This document shows, piece by piece, positions 1 to 8,514 of a DNA stretch of 64,000 nucleotides. This DNA comes from Elizabethkingia argenteiflava (GTDB lineage: Bacteria; Bacteroidota; Bacteroidia; Flavobacteriales; Weeksellaceae). A model generated the notes under the pieces. That model was given only the letters and a program-made list of their open reading frames with translations. It did no database searches and was not told the origin of the DNA. The stretch covers positions 1 through 64,000 of the forward strand of contig NZ_JAAABJ010000641.1 of assembly GCF_009904105.1 (NCBI RefSeq), given 5' to 3'. Made by a program: the position numbers and the translations under genes. Within the stretch, counting starts at the first letter, position 1; each line of letters opens with the position of its first letter.

Positions 1-544
1 CTACATATAAATGTCTTACTCTTCTTTTGGCTATCGTCGCAAACATGTTAACACCAAAGATGATCCACGAAAAAGCGATTAATATATCAATCGGCCACTC
101 GTGTTCTGCATATTCCTTAGATGTATTGAAGCCCATTGCAAAAGTCACCCAGCTGGCTACTATCATCAGCTGCCAAGTCCAGAAATGTATCCATGATAGC
201 GTATCGCTATACATACGGGCCTTTAATAACCTTTGGATACTATAATAAGCAGCAAAGAAAAATGAATTACAAACAAAAGCAAAAATTACAGTATTGGTAT
301 GCATCATTCTTATCCTGCCAAAGCCTAAGGCTCCCTGAGAGTGAATAAGACCTTGAATATTACCACTCCTTAAGCTTTGAATAGTGGTGTCATCTGTTCC
401 CAACAAGAACTCCGGTAATTCAGGATAGAAGAGCATTAGTGCGGCGGTAAGCCCTAATACAAATCCTGCTATACCAAATACGATTGTAGCGTACAGAAAG
501 GCGCGTACAATATTATTGTCATAACTAAACTTTTGTGTCTCCAT
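1..544 (-). CDS. ccoN: cbb3-type cytochrome c oxidase subunit I (CcoN, possibly CcoNO fusion), N-terminal part
   Basis: About 181 codons are visible from the ATG at 544; the gene runs off the left edge. CcoN is the catalytic heme-copper subunit of the high-affinity cbb3 terminal oxidase in the inner membrane. The visible part has a first membrane helix (about residues 15-40) and the helix with RIRMMHTNTVIFAF (about 77-90), which matches the CcoN segment carrying a low-spin heme ligand, His82. In many Bacteroidetes ccoN is fused to ccoO; the fusion point would lie outside the window. It starts 12 nt after the ccoS stop, so it is cotranscribed with ccoI and ccoS. Seen: sequence motif and gene order; family knowledge: function. 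Confidence 0.93.
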   Translation of the reverse strand, partial: METQKFSYDNNIVRAFLYATIVFGIAGFVLGLTAALMLFYPELPEFLLGTDDTTIQSLRSGNIQGLIHSQGALGFGRIRMMHTNTVIFAFVCNSFFFAAYYSIQRLLKARMYSDTLSWIHFWTWQLMIVASWVTFAMGFNTSKEYAEHEWPIDILIAFSWIIFGVNMFATIAKRRVRHLYV

Positions 545-556
545 TTTATAAAATCG

Positions 557-775
557 CTATAATTTATCTATATTTTCTTCCTTTAAGTTTCCGTCGTCTT
601 GCTGTTGGTGTTGTTTTTCTTTTTCTTCTTTTTGGATTTCAGAGTCGAACAGCATACGTACAGCTGGAGACTCATCATCTTCAAACTGTCCATTTTTGGC
701 TCCTATAATAAAGATAATTAAGAAGATCACAGCTAAAGATACACTGCATACAATCATTAAGTATAGGATGTCCAT
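557..775 (-). CDS. ccoS: cbb3-type cytochrome oxidase assembly protein CcoS
   Basis: A 72-residue protein with one N-terminal membrane helix (DILYLMIVCSVSLAVIFLII) followed by the family-typical GQFEDDESPAVRML segment and an acidic, Gln-rich tail. CcoS is needed for cofactor insertion into cbb3 oxidase. I place the start at the ATG at 775; a frame extension to a TTG at 790 adds MHVLF but is not typical of the family. It lies between ccoI and ccoN in the same orientation, the usual order in this phylum. Confidence 0.93.
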   Translation of the reverse strand: MDILYLMIVCSVSLAVIFLIIFIIGAKNGQFEDDESPAVRMLFDSEIQKEEKEKQHQQQDDGNLKEENIDKL

Positions 776-901
776 AAATAAAACGTGCAAATATATGAAA
801 CAATTGTCTCTGCAAATTTACATAATATCTATGAAATTACCCATTTAACCGCTAAAAGTCTTAATTTAAAACCCTTCTAAATAAGCCCTCACATACAGGG
901 T

Positions 902-3274
902 TTATTTAAAATATTTTAGAGCCCTTAACCAGGTGGCAGCAGATGTAAAGATAACGACGCTTATAGAGCTTGCAGGCATTAATATAGCGGCGATTAAAGG
1001 AGACATGTGTCCTGTAATAGCGAGTGTTAAGCCTACTATATTGTAGAGTAAACTGATGACAAAAGTAGTTTTTACAATATGAATAGCATCTTTGGAAAGG
1101 GAGAAGAAGTGAGATAAATCATGAAGCTTATTTCCATTCATAATAATATCGCAGGAAGGAGTGAAAGAATTACTGTCATCGGCGATAGCAATACCAACAT
1201 CACTTTGCTTAAGGGCTCCAGCATCATTAAGGCCATCTCCAATCATGGCTACTTTTTTATCCTGTAGTTGTAACGCCTGAATGTATTCTAATTTTTGCTC
1301 CGGGGATTGGTTAAAATGAAGCTCCAGAATATTGGATATTTTTTTTAAGCTGTCTCTTTCAGACTCATTATCACCGCTCAATATATGTTTTTCATAGTGC
1401 GGAAGACTTTGAAATAATTTCTGTATGTTGTTTCTGTATTCATTTTTAAAGAGATATTTACCTAAGAGCTGGTCTTCCTTAATAATATACACAGCAGTTT
1501 CAATCTTTTCAGGGATAATACCAGCAAATTTTGCAGATCCAATTTTATAAAGTTGACCTCTGATACGGGCTTGGTAACCCGCACCAGGGGTTTCTTTGAA
1601 TTTTTCTATAGCAAAATAGGGGTCATCTATAGCTAAATGATCATATAGAGATTTCGAGAGAGGGTGATTGGAATTTTTTAGTAAAGTTTTAATGTTTTCT
1701 TGGTCAAATTTACTTAAGACTACGCCTTCGAAAGAAATATTAGATTTTCTATGGTGGGTGATGGTTCCCGTTTTATCGAAGACCAAGGTATCAATCTTAG
1801 CCATCTTTTCTATGGTTAAAACATCTTTTACATACATCTTATTCTTACCCATAATGCGCATAATATGTCCTAAAGTAAAGGGCGCGGAGAGGGCTAGTGC
1901 GCATGGGCAAGCTACGATGAGAATGGCGCAGACCACCTGAAACATTTTTTCAAGATCTACCGTAGACCAATAAATGCCTGCAAGCAGGGTAATTCCTAAT
2001 ATAGTCAGGGTAAAGTATTTGCTAATAGTATTGGTAAGGGTGTCTAAACCGGTTTCATGCTTTTTAAAAGCTTCTTTATTCCAGAGTTGGGTAAGGTAGC
2101 TTTGATCTACATTTTTAATCACTTCAAGTTCTAATGCCGAACCTTTTTGTTTCCCTCCAGCAAATATTTTATCGCCTGGATTTTTACTGATGGTGGCGGA
2201 TTCGCCTGTTATAAAGCTGTTGTCTATATTGCCTTCGCCGTTAATTAGGATGGCGTCTACGGGGATAATTTCCTCATTCCTTACCAAGATACGGTCTCCT
2301 ATTTTAATCTCTGAAAGCAAGATGTTTTGCTGGGTTCCAAAGTCTATTTTGGTAACCGCAATCGGATAGAAAGACTTGTAGTCTCTGTCGTAGGAGAGTG
2401 CATTGTAGGTCCGCTGTTGGAAAATTTTCCCCAAAAGCATAAAAAATAAAAGACCGCAAAGGGTGTCGAAGTAGCCAGGGCCATAATTCGAGAAAATTTC
2501 GTAACAGCTCCGAAGGTAAAGGACTAGAATCCCGATCACAATAGGGATGTCGATGGTGATTCTTTTGTTTTTAAGCCCATACCATGCTGAAGTATAGTAA
2601 CTTGATGCCGAAAATATAACTACTGCTGTGGCGAGCATAAACATCAGCCAACGAAATAGAGGTATATAGTGCTCTAACCATACATCACCCCGACCAAACC
2701 AATGAGACCAGTACTCAGGAAGGGAGAAAAACATGCCGTTTCCAAAAGCAAAACCTGCAATAGCTACTTTTATCACTAAATTCTTATCGATTTTATCTGC
2801 CTTTTTATCTGCTGACTCTAAGTTAATAACAGGTTTATAGCCTAAGCGGGAAAGGAATAAAGCAAGTTCGCTGAGCTTCAGCGCTGTATGCTTAAAGGAT
2901 ATTTGAACGGTTTTTTTAGTAAAGTTGACCATGGAATAGCGAATGCCCGAATGTAGAGTCTGTAAACTCTCCAACAGCCAGATACAAGAAGAGCAATGAA
3001 TAACCGGAATTTTAAATGTTACCAGTGAAATATCACCTTCAGAGAAATCTACAATACGCGCAAAAACTTCTGGGGTATCCAGATAATCAAAAGGGAGTGT
3101 TTCGTCACTGGGTCTAATACCTGCATTTTTATTCAACTCATAAAAGGCTGTGAGATGATTCATGTTGAGTATTTCATACACAGATTTGCAGCCGTTACAA
3201 CAGAATTTCTTCTCATCAAAATGGATAATTTCTTTACCCATAGCCTGTCCACAGTGGAAACAGCTTTCCCTCAT
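902..3274 (-). CDS. ccoI: Copper-translocating P1B-type ATPase for cbb3 oxidase assembly (CcoI/FixI)
   Basis: A 790-residue heavy-metal P-type ATPase. The N-terminus has a Cys-rich metal-binding region (CFHCG, then FCCNGC, within residues 5-30) typical of CcoI/FixI, then a heavy-metal-associated domain with CSSC near residue 95. Several membrane helices follow, with the TGE actuator motif, the ion-binding CPC near 456, the phosphorylation motif DKTGT near 501, a NHPLS nucleotide-binding motif and GDGLND near 678. It would export Cu(I) to the periplasm for the CuB centre of cbb3 oxidase. ccoS and ccoN follow, after a 126-nt gap. A perfect -7 box (3295-3302) lies just upstream, and an FNR-like palindrome sits further upstream. 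Confidence 0.95.
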   Translation of the reverse strand: MRESCFHCGQAMGKEIIHFDEKKFCCNGCKSVYEILNMNHLTAFYELNKNAGIRPSDETLPFDYLDTPEVFARIVDFSEGDISLVTFKIPVIHCSSCIWLLESLQTLHSGIRYSMVNFTKKTVQISFKHTALKLSELALFLSRLGYKPVINLESADKKADKIDKNLVIKVAIAGFAFGNGMFFSLPEYWSHWFGRGDVWLEHYIPLFRWLMFMLATAVVIFSASSYYTSAWYGLKNKRITIDIPIVIGILVLYLRSCYEIFSNYGPGYFDTLCGLLFFMLLGKIFQQRTYNALSYDRDYKSFYPIAVTKIDFGTQQNILLSEIKIGDRILVRNEEIIPVDAILINGEGNIDNSFITGESATISKNPGDKIFAGGKQKGSALELEVIKNVDQSYLTQLWNKEAFKKHETGLDTLTNTISKYFTLTILGITLLAGIYWSTVDLEKMFQVVCAILIVACPCALALSAPFTLGHIMRIMGKNKMYVKDVLTIEKMAKIDTLVFDKTGTITHHRKSNISFEGVVLSKFDQENIKTLLKNSNHPLSKSLYDHLAIDDPYFAIEKFKETPGAGYQARIRGQLYKIGSAKFAGIIPEKIETAVYIIKEDQLLGKYLFKNEYRNNIQKLFQSLPHYEKHILSGDNESERDSLKKISNILELHFNQSPEQKLEYIQALQLQDKKVAMIGDGLNDAGALKQSDVGIAIADDSNSFTPSCDIIMNGNKLHDLSHFFSLSKDAIHIVKTTFVISLLYNIVGLTLAITGHMSPLIAAILMPASSISVVIFTSAATWLRALKYFK

Positions 3275-3294
3275 TTTACTACATTTTTGGTATG

Positions 3295-3302
3295 CAAAAT
3301 TA
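3295..3302 (-). promoter_or_regulatory. Bacteroidetes -7 promoter box of ccoI
   Basis: Reads TAATTTTG on the minus strand, a perfect match to TAnnTTTG, 20 nt before the ccoI ATG. Transcription should start about 5 nt downstream. No clear TTTG -33 box is seen at the usual spacing, which fits an activator-dependent promoter. Confidence 0.55.
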
Positions 3303-3346
3303 TGACAAAAACTTTTGAAGAGCGGTTTAATTGTATTAAATTTGTC

Positions 3347-3358
3347 TGATAATTATCA
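3347..3358. promoter_or_regulatory. FNR/CRP-type operator candidate
   Basis: A perfect 12-bp palindrome TGATAATTATCA, matching the TGAT-N4-ATCA core of FNR/CRP-family sites. It lies between the divergent ccoI and Crp/Fnr-family genes. Its centre is about 62 nt upstream of the inferred ccoI transcription start and about 18 nt before the regulator's start codon. Confidence 0.55.
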
Positions 3359-3370
3359 TATGATCTTTCT

Positions 3371-4087
3371 ATGGCGCCAGATTCTAAATTCCAACAGATT
3401 GAGATGGCTTTTTTAAAGACTTTTAATGAAAAGTCTTTCAAGGAAAACCTTTCCCCTCAAAATTTTGAAAAATATATTAAAGGCAAAGAGATTCTGATTT
3501 TAAAAAAAGGAGATACGCTTTTTAATGAGGGTGATTTTCCAAAAGGCGTCTATTTTATAGATAAAGGAACGATTAAACTCTCCAAGTTAGGTTTTTTTAA
3601 GAAAGAACAGATATTGAGGTTTTGTGTCGGAGGCGATTTAGTGGGATATCGCTCGTTGTTATGTGATGAGCCTTTTGGAGCTACGGCAGAAGCAATGGAA
3701 GATGCAGAAATTATATTTCTCCCCGTAGACATATTCAATCACCTCTTAGAGGTCGATCCTAAACTTTCCTACGCGATGTTGCAAAAAATAGCTTATGAAC
3801 TGGGGGAGGCGTCTAAGACCATTACCCTTTTAGCTCAAAAGACTGTTCGGGAACGCTTGGCCGAGGTGCTGCTATTGCTAGAGCAAAAGTTAGGTACTGA
3901 TCCCGAGGGTTTTATTAAAATATCTTTAACAAGGGAAGAGATTGCCAATCTTGTAGGTACTGCAACCGAAAGTGCCATTCGATTGATTTCTGAATTCAAG
4001 CAGGATGAGCTTATAAGTGTCAATGGTAGAAATATTAGAATATTAAACCACGAAAAACTTAGAAAACTGGGGCATGTATCCATTTAA
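3371..4087 (+). CDS. Crp/Fnr-family transcriptional regulator
   Basis: A 238-residue protein with an N-terminal cyclic-nucleotide-binding-like beta-roll (about 30-150; GDTLFNEGDFPKGVYFIDKG) and a C-terminal winged helix (about 165-225; LTREEIANLVGTATESAIRLI). It lacks the N-terminal Cys cluster of an oxygen-sensing FNR; I see only isolated Cys in LRFC and LLCD, so the signal is unknown. It is divergent from ccoI with a TGAT-N4-ATCA palindrome between them, which suggests control of the cbb3 operon and of itself; this is inference. panB follows after 21 nt and may be cotranscribed. Confidence 0.88.
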   Translation: MAPDSKFQQIEMAFLKTFNEKSFKENLSPQNFEKYIKGKEILILKKGDTLFNEGDFPKGVYFIDKGTIKLSKLGFFKKEQILRFCVGGDLVGYRSLLCDEPFGATAEAMEDAEIIFLPVDIFNHLLEVDPKLSYAMLQKIAYELGEASKTITLLAQKTVRERLAEVLLLLEQKLGTDPEGFIKISLTREEIANLVGTATESAIRLISEFKQDELISVNGRNIRILNHEKLRKLGHVSI

Positions 4088-4108
4088 TGATTTAAAAAAG
4101 TAATAAAT

Positions 4109-4924
4109 ATGTCTGTACATAACGAAGTGAAGAGGGTGACTACGGAGTCTTTTCGTAAGATGAAAGCAGAGCAAGAAAAAATATCTATACTTACAGCATA
4201 TGATTTTACCATTGCTAAAATAATAGAGTCTGGCGGAGTAGATGCCGTTTTAATAGGAGATTCTGCAGCAAATGTTATGGCGGGTCATGAAACGACTCTG
4301 CCTATGACTTTGGATCAGATGATTTATCACGCACAGTGCGTAGTGCGAGGTGTGTCTAAGGCTTTGGTGATTGCTGATTTGCCTTTTGGAACATATCAAT
4401 CCAATCCTAAAAAGGCATTGAATTCTGCAGTGAGGATGATGAAGGAATCTGGTGTACATGCTGTAAAATTAGAAGGTGGAGCTGAAATTGCAGACTCTGT
4501 GAAATTGATTCTAGATGCAGGTATTCCGGTGATGGGGCATTTAGGTTTGACTCCTCAGTCTATTTATCAATTTGGAACTTATAAGGTAAGGGCAAAAGAA
4601 GATTTTGAAGCTCAGAAACTGATTAGCGACGCTCAACTTTTAGAAGAATTGGGATGTTTCTCTGTGGTATTAGAAAAAATTCCGGCTGATTTAGCAAAGC
4701 GGGTAACTGAGAGTGTAAGTATTCCCACCATTGGGATCGGAGCTGGACCTGACTGTGATGGTCAGGTATTGGTATTTCAGGATATGATAGGGATGAATAA
4801 GGGATTTAGTCCTAAATTTCTAAGGCGGTATATGGACTTGTTTGATCAGATGTCTGAAGCTGTAGGAAATTATGTGAAGGATGTAAAATCAGGTGACTTT
4901 CCCAATCAAAAGGAAAGTTATTAG
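4109..4924 (+). CDS. panB: 3-methyl-2-oxobutanoate hydroxymethyltransferase
   Basis: 271 residues, the usual PanB length. It makes ketopantoate from 2-oxoisovalerate and methylene-tetrahydrofolate, the first committed step of pantothenate and CoA synthesis. Family motifs include TAYDFTIAKIIESGG, DAVLIGDSAANVMAGHETTLPMT with the Mg-binding Asp, VKLEGG, GHLGLTPQS and IPTIGIGAG. No other pan gene is adjacent. The pseudouridine synthase begins 3 nt after the stop, so the two are cotranscribed. Confidence 0.96.
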   Translation: MSVHNEVKRVTTESFRKMKAEQEKISILTAYDFTIAKIIESGGVDAVLIGDSAANVMAGHETTLPMTLDQMIYHAQCVVRGVSKALVIADLPFGTYQSNPKKALNSAVRMMKESGVHAVKLEGGAEIADSVKLILDAGIPVMGHLGLTPQSIYQFGTYKVRAKEDFEAQKLISDAQLLEELGCFSVVLEKIPADLAKRVTESVSIPTIGIGAGPDCDGQVLVFQDMIGMNKGFSPKFLRRYMDLFDQMSEAVGNYVKDVKSGDFPNQKESY

Positions 4925-4927
4925 GAT

Positions 4928-5608
4928 ATGATTGCTTCTCAAATTCTATATGAAGACAATCACCTTTTGGTCATTAATAAAAAAGTGGGCCAATTGGTGC
5001 AAGGAGATAAAACAGGTGATAAATCTCTTCTTGAGGAGATTAAGAATTTTATAAAAATAAGAGATCAAAAGCCCGGAAATGTTTTTCTGGGTTTAGTGCA
5101 TCGTATTGATAGGCCTACTTCGGGTTTAGTTATTTATGCTAAAACGAGTAAAGCGCTTTCTCGGTTGACTCAAATGGTTAAAAATAGGGAAATCCAAAAA
5201 ATTTATTGGGCAGTGGTGCCAAAAGAAATGATCCCTTTGGAGCAGAAATTGCTACACTATCTCCGTAAAAATGAAAAGAATAATAAAACTACAGTTTTCG
5301 AAAGGCTTACGGAAGGGGCTAAAGAGGCTATTCTCTATTACAAGGTGATTAAAACCTTAGATCAGTATTATTTATTGGAAATTGATCTTGAGACAGGAAG
5401 GCATCACCAGATAAGAGCGCAGTTGTCTAAAATAGGAATTCCTATTAAGGGGGATCTAAAATATGGTGCTCAGCGATCAAATCCAGATGGTGGAATTCAT
5501 TTGCATGCCAGAAGGCTTAATTTTAATCATCCCGTTACCCAGCAACCTCTTGAAATCATAGCGCCCACCTCCTCTCGGGATAGTGTTTGGAAAGCCTGTG
5601 AAAATTAA
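4928..5608 (+). CDS. RluA-family pseudouridine synthase
   Basis: A 226-residue RluA-type enzyme without an S4 domain. The catalytic motif HRIDRPTSGL is at about 58-67 with Asp61 as nucleophile; the conserved ETGRHHQIRAQL segment follows at about 155. It isomerises uridine in rRNA or tRNA; the target cannot be told from sequence. Its short length fits small RluA/TruC-like proteins. The gene is closed by a strong terminator (5623-5669). Confidence 0.88.
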   Translation: MIASQILYEDNHLLVINKKVGQLVQGDKTGDKSLLEEIKNFIKIRDQKPGNVFLGLVHRIDRPTSGLVIYAKTSKALSRLTQMVKNREIQKIYWAVVPKEMIPLEQKLLHYLRKNEKNNKTTVFERLTEGAKEAILYYKVIKTLDQYYLLEIDLETGRHHQIRAQLSKIGIPIKGDLKYGAQRSNPDGGIHLHARRLNFNHPVTQQPLEIIAPTSSRDSVWKACEN

Positions 5609-5622
5609 TTTGTACTTAAGAA

Positions 5623-5669
5623 ATACATAAAAAAACTCTAATCCTCCAGGTTAGAGTTTTTTTATGTAT
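5623..5669 (+). terminator. Rho-independent terminator after the pseudouridine synthase gene
   Basis: A perfect 19-bp inverted repeat (arms 5623-5641 and 5651-5669) with a 9-nt loop. The lower stem is A-rich on the left and T-rich on the right, so the right arm supplies the U-tract. It separates the panB transcript from the arginine operon. Confidence 0.9.
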
Positions 5670-5671
5670 AA

Positions 5672-5691
5672 TTTATATCTGTTTATATCTG
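5672..5691. repeat. Tandem 10-bp direct repeat upstream of the arginine operon
   Basis: TTTATATCTG occurs twice back to back (5672-5681 and 5682-5691), a spacing of one helical turn. It lies about 60 bp upstream of the inferred -33 box and could be a regulator binding site; no family is assigned. Confidence 0.45.
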
Positions 5692-5748
5692 TATTAATAG
5701 ATAATATATCTACTGAATAAAATATATGAAGATTTAAACTTAATTTAA

Positions 5749-5781
5749 TTTGCGTATTTGTAAATAAATTACATAGATTTG
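5749..5781 (+). promoter_or_regulatory. Promoter of the arginine biosynthesis operon
   Basis: A TTTG -33 box at 5749-5752 and a perfect -7 box TAGATTTG at 5774-5781, spaced 21 nt, match the Bacteroidetes sigma-ABfr consensus. The predicted transcript starts near 5786 and leaves a leader of about 26 nt before the first ATG. Confidence 0.7.
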
Positions 5782-5811
5782 CGTTTCGTTTGTTAATTTA
5801 ATTTTAAAGGC

Positions 5812-6354
5812 ATGTTTGTGTTGAGACAAGCTATCGCTGAAGATGGTAAATATGCACAGATGATCTGTGATGAAATGAGAAATTCTGCCAAGATTCGAGG
5901 AACCGGAATCGCTGAGCGTACGCCCGAATATATTCGCAATAAAATGCGTCAGGGTAAAGCTGTAATTGCTTTTTCTGAGGAAGGTTTGTGGGCAGGGTTT
6001 TGCTATATTGAAGATTGGACTGGTGAATTTGTTGCAAATTCAGGGCTTATCGTCAATCCTATTTTTAGGAAAAATGGCTTGGCTCGTCAGATAAAACAAG
6101 CTGTATTCAATCTGTCTCTTCAGCAATACCCTGAGGCCAAGATTTTTGGGTTAACGACAGGTTTAGCCGTAATGAAGATTAATAGCGAACTAGGCTACCA
6201 ACCGGTAACTTACTCTGAATTGACCCAGGACGAAGGCTTTTGGAGTGGTTGTAAGAGTTGCGTAAATTATAACATATTAATAAGCAAAAATCGTAAAAAT
6301 TGCCTCTGCACGGCAATGCTATATCAACCTAAAAATAAATCCCAAGAAGAATGA
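5812..6354 (+). CDS. GNAT-family acyltransferase, candidate first enzyme of arginine synthesis
   Basis: A 180-residue GNAT protein. An acyl-CoA binding motif is visible at about 85-95 (FRKNGLARQIKQAV), and the C-terminus has GYQPVTYSEL followed by a Cys pair (CKSC). It is the first gene of the arginine operon and overlaps argG by 4 nt (ATGA). No canonical argA or argJ is in the cluster, so this is the obvious candidate for N-acyl-glutamate synthase. That role is inferred from position; the acyl donor (acetyl or succinyl-CoA) is unknown. Confidence 0.8.
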   Translation: MFVLRQAIAEDGKYAQMICDEMRNSAKIRGTGIAERTPEYIRNKMRQGKAVIAFSEEGLWAGFCYIEDWTGEFVANSGLIVNPIFRKNGLARQIKQAVFNLSLQQYPEAKIFGLTTGLAVMKINSELGYQPVTYSELTQDEGFWSGCKSCVNYNILISKNRKNCLCTAMLYQPKNKSQEE

Positions 6355-7550
6355 AAAAAAAAGTAATCTTAGCCTATAGCGGTGGGTTGGATACCACCTA
6401 CTGTGCATTATATCTCTCCCGTGTATTAGAGTACGAGGTACATGCTGTAACCATCAATACGGGCGGGTTCACTAGAGTAGAATTAGATGAAATTAAGCAA
6501 AGAGCCCTCTCTTTAGGAGTTGTCTCTTATACGTGTATCGATAGTGTGGTAGAATACTATGAATCATGCCTTAAATATCTTCTATTTGGAAATGTACTAA
6601 AAAATAATACCTATCCATTGTCAGTAAGTGCAGAGAGGACAATCCAGGCTAAGTTGATTGCAGAACATGCATTGAAGGTGGGGGCTCATGCCATCTGTCA
6701 TGGGAGCACCGGAGCGGGTAATGATCAGATTAGGTTTGATGTTGCCTTCCACGTTTTAGCACCTCATATGAAAATTATAACGCCTATTAGGGATTTGAAA
6801 CTGAGCCGAGAAGAAGAGATGGCTTTTTTAAAGGAAAATAAAGTAGATATGAATTTTGAAAAAGCTAAATATTCTATTAATAAAGGCTTATGGGGAACTT
6901 CCGTAGGAGGGAATGAAACCTTGACTTCAGATCAATACCTCCCAGAAGAAGCCTTTCCTTCTCAAGTGCATAAAACAACATCGGAGCAGCACACTTTGCT
7001 TTTTGACAATGGAGAATTGGTAGGCGTAGATACAGAGGTTTATAACCATCCCATTAAAGCCATTAAAAAGCTCGAAGAATTAGCCTCTCCTTTTGGTATA
7101 GGTAGGGATATACATGTTGGAGACACTATTATTGGGATTAAAGGAAGGGTTGGATTTGAGGCCTCTGCAGCATTAATTGCGATAAAAGCTCATCATTTAC
7201 TCGAAAAGCATACCCTATCCAAGCACCAGCTGGCCATTAAGGATCAGTTGGCAGTGGTATACGGAAACTGGCTACACGAGGCGATGTTTCTTGATCCGGT
7301 AATGCGAAATATTGAAACCTTCTTTAAGCATTCACAATCCAGTGTGAGTGGTAAAGTTTTTATGACATTTTTACCCTATCGTTTTATTTTAAATGGAGTG
7401 GAGTCTCAATTCGATTTAATGTCAGATCAATTTGGGCAATATGGTGAGAACAATAAAGCTTGGACAGGAGAAGATGTGAAGGGTTTTTCAAAAATTATGG
7501 CAAATGCTTTAACCATATATCATCAAATCAATCCCGGATATGGACAATAA
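6351..7550 (+). CDS. argG: Argininosuccinate synthase
   Basis: 399 residues, full length. The ATP-pyrophosphatase P-loop AYSGGLDTTY is at about 8-17, and GSTGAGNDQIRFD at about 120 is the substrate-binding signature. It joins citrulline and aspartate with ATP to give argininosuccinate. It overlaps the GNAT gene by 4 nt and argC by 11 nt, so expression is probably translationally coupled. Placing argG near the front of the cluster rather than beside argH is common in this phylum. Confidence 0.96.
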   Translation: MKKKVILAYSGGLDTTYCALYLSRVLEYEVHAVTINTGGFTRVELDEIKQRALSLGVVSYTCIDSVVEYYESCLKYLLFGNVLKNNTYPLSVSAERTIQAKLIAEHALKVGAHAICHGSTGAGNDQIRFDVAFHVLAPHMKIITPIRDLKLSREEEMAFLKENKVDMNFEKAKYSINKGLWGTSVGGNETLTSDQYLPEEAFPSQVHKTTSEQHTLLFDNGELVGVDTEVYNHPIKAIKKLEELASPFGIGRDIHVGDTIIGIKGRVGFEASAALIAIKAHHLLEKHTLSKHQLAIKDQLAVVYGNWLHEAMFLDPVMRNIETFFKHSQSSVSGKVFMTFLPYRFILNGVESQFDLMSDQFGQYGENNKAWTGEDVKGFSKIMANALTIYHQINPGYGQ

Positions 7551-8511
7551 AATCAGAGCAGGTATTGTTGGGAGTACAGGTTATACAGGAGGTGAGTTGA
7601 TAAGGCTATTACTCGTTCATCCGCAGGTGGACTTGGTTTTTATGCTGAGCAGAAGCGCTGCAGGAAATAAAGTTTCTAGCATTCATTCCGATTTATTAGG
7701 GGAGACGGATATGGTGTTTACCTCCGAATTAAAAGTTGTGGATGTCCTTTTTTTATGCCTTCCCCATACAGAAAGTAAGCTTTGGCTAGAGCGCAATTAT
7801 ATTTCTGCACAAACCAAAATAATTGATTTGGGAAACGACTTTCGCTTAGATCCCGAATTTTATACCAGAAATTTTGTCTACGGATTGCCGGAGTTGCACA
7901 GAGAGAAAATAAAAACAGCCCAGGAAGTGGCCAATCCAGGGTGTTTTGCATCGGCTATTCAGTATGCCCTTCTCCCTCTGGCTAAGAATAAATATTTAAA
8001 CGGGGTATTTGTAACGGGTATAACGGGCAGCACAGGAGCAGGCATACAACCCCAAGCGACCACACATTTTTCGTGGCGTAATGATAATGTTTCAGCTTAT
8101 AAGGTGCTGGAACACCAACATACAGGAGAAATAAAGAAAAACCTGGAAGTTTTAAATCATAAGGAGGTTAAACTTTATTTTGTCCCCTGGAGAGGAGATT
8201 GGGCACGAGGTATTTTTGTGAGTGCTACTTTAGAGTGTTGTCAATCGCTAAATGAACTGTATGCCTTGTTTGAATATTTTTATCAAGATCATCCTTTTAT
8301 AGGTGTTTCTAGAGAGAATATTTCAATGAAGCAGGTAGTGAATACGAATAAGTGCATCATACAGCTCGAGAAAAAAGAAGAGGTCTTAGTGGTACATTCG
8401 GCCATTGATAACTTATTAAAAGGAGCTTCAGGACAAGCGGTTCAGAATATGAATTTAATGTTTGGTCTTCCTGAAGATACAGCATTACACCTAAAACCAT
8501 TAGCTTATTAA
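7540..8511 (+). CDS. argC: N-acyl-gamma-glutamyl-phosphate reductase
   Basis: 323 residues. The NADP-binding GSTGYTGGELIRLL is at the N-terminus (about 11-24), and the catalytic Cys lies in NPGCFASA near residue 134. The His region LEHQHTGEI follows at about 193. It reduces the acylglutamyl phosphate made by ArgB to the semialdehyde. The start ATG lies within the end of argG; argD follows after 3 nt. Confidence 0.95.
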   Translation: MDNKIRAGIVGSTGYTGGELIRLLLVHPQVDLVFMLSRSAAGNKVSSIHSDLLGETDMVFTSELKVVDVLFLCLPHTESKLWLERNYISAQTKIIDLGNDFRLDPEFYTRNFVYGLPELHREKIKTAQEVANPGCFASAIQYALLPLAKNKYLNGVFVTGITGSTGAGIQPQATTHFSWRNDNVSAYKVLEHQHTGEIKKNLEVLNHKEVKLYFVPWRGDWARGIFVSATLECCQSLNELYALFEYFYQDHPFIGVSRENISMKQVVNTNKCIIQLEKKEEVLVVHSAIDNLLKGASGQAVQNMNLMFGLPEDTALHLKPLAY

Positions 8512-8514
8512 AAA

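Noticed and set aside
27-348. Two overlapping plus-strand open frames at the left edge
   Set aside because: They are antisense to ccoN, whose minus-strand translation shows clear CcoN motifs.
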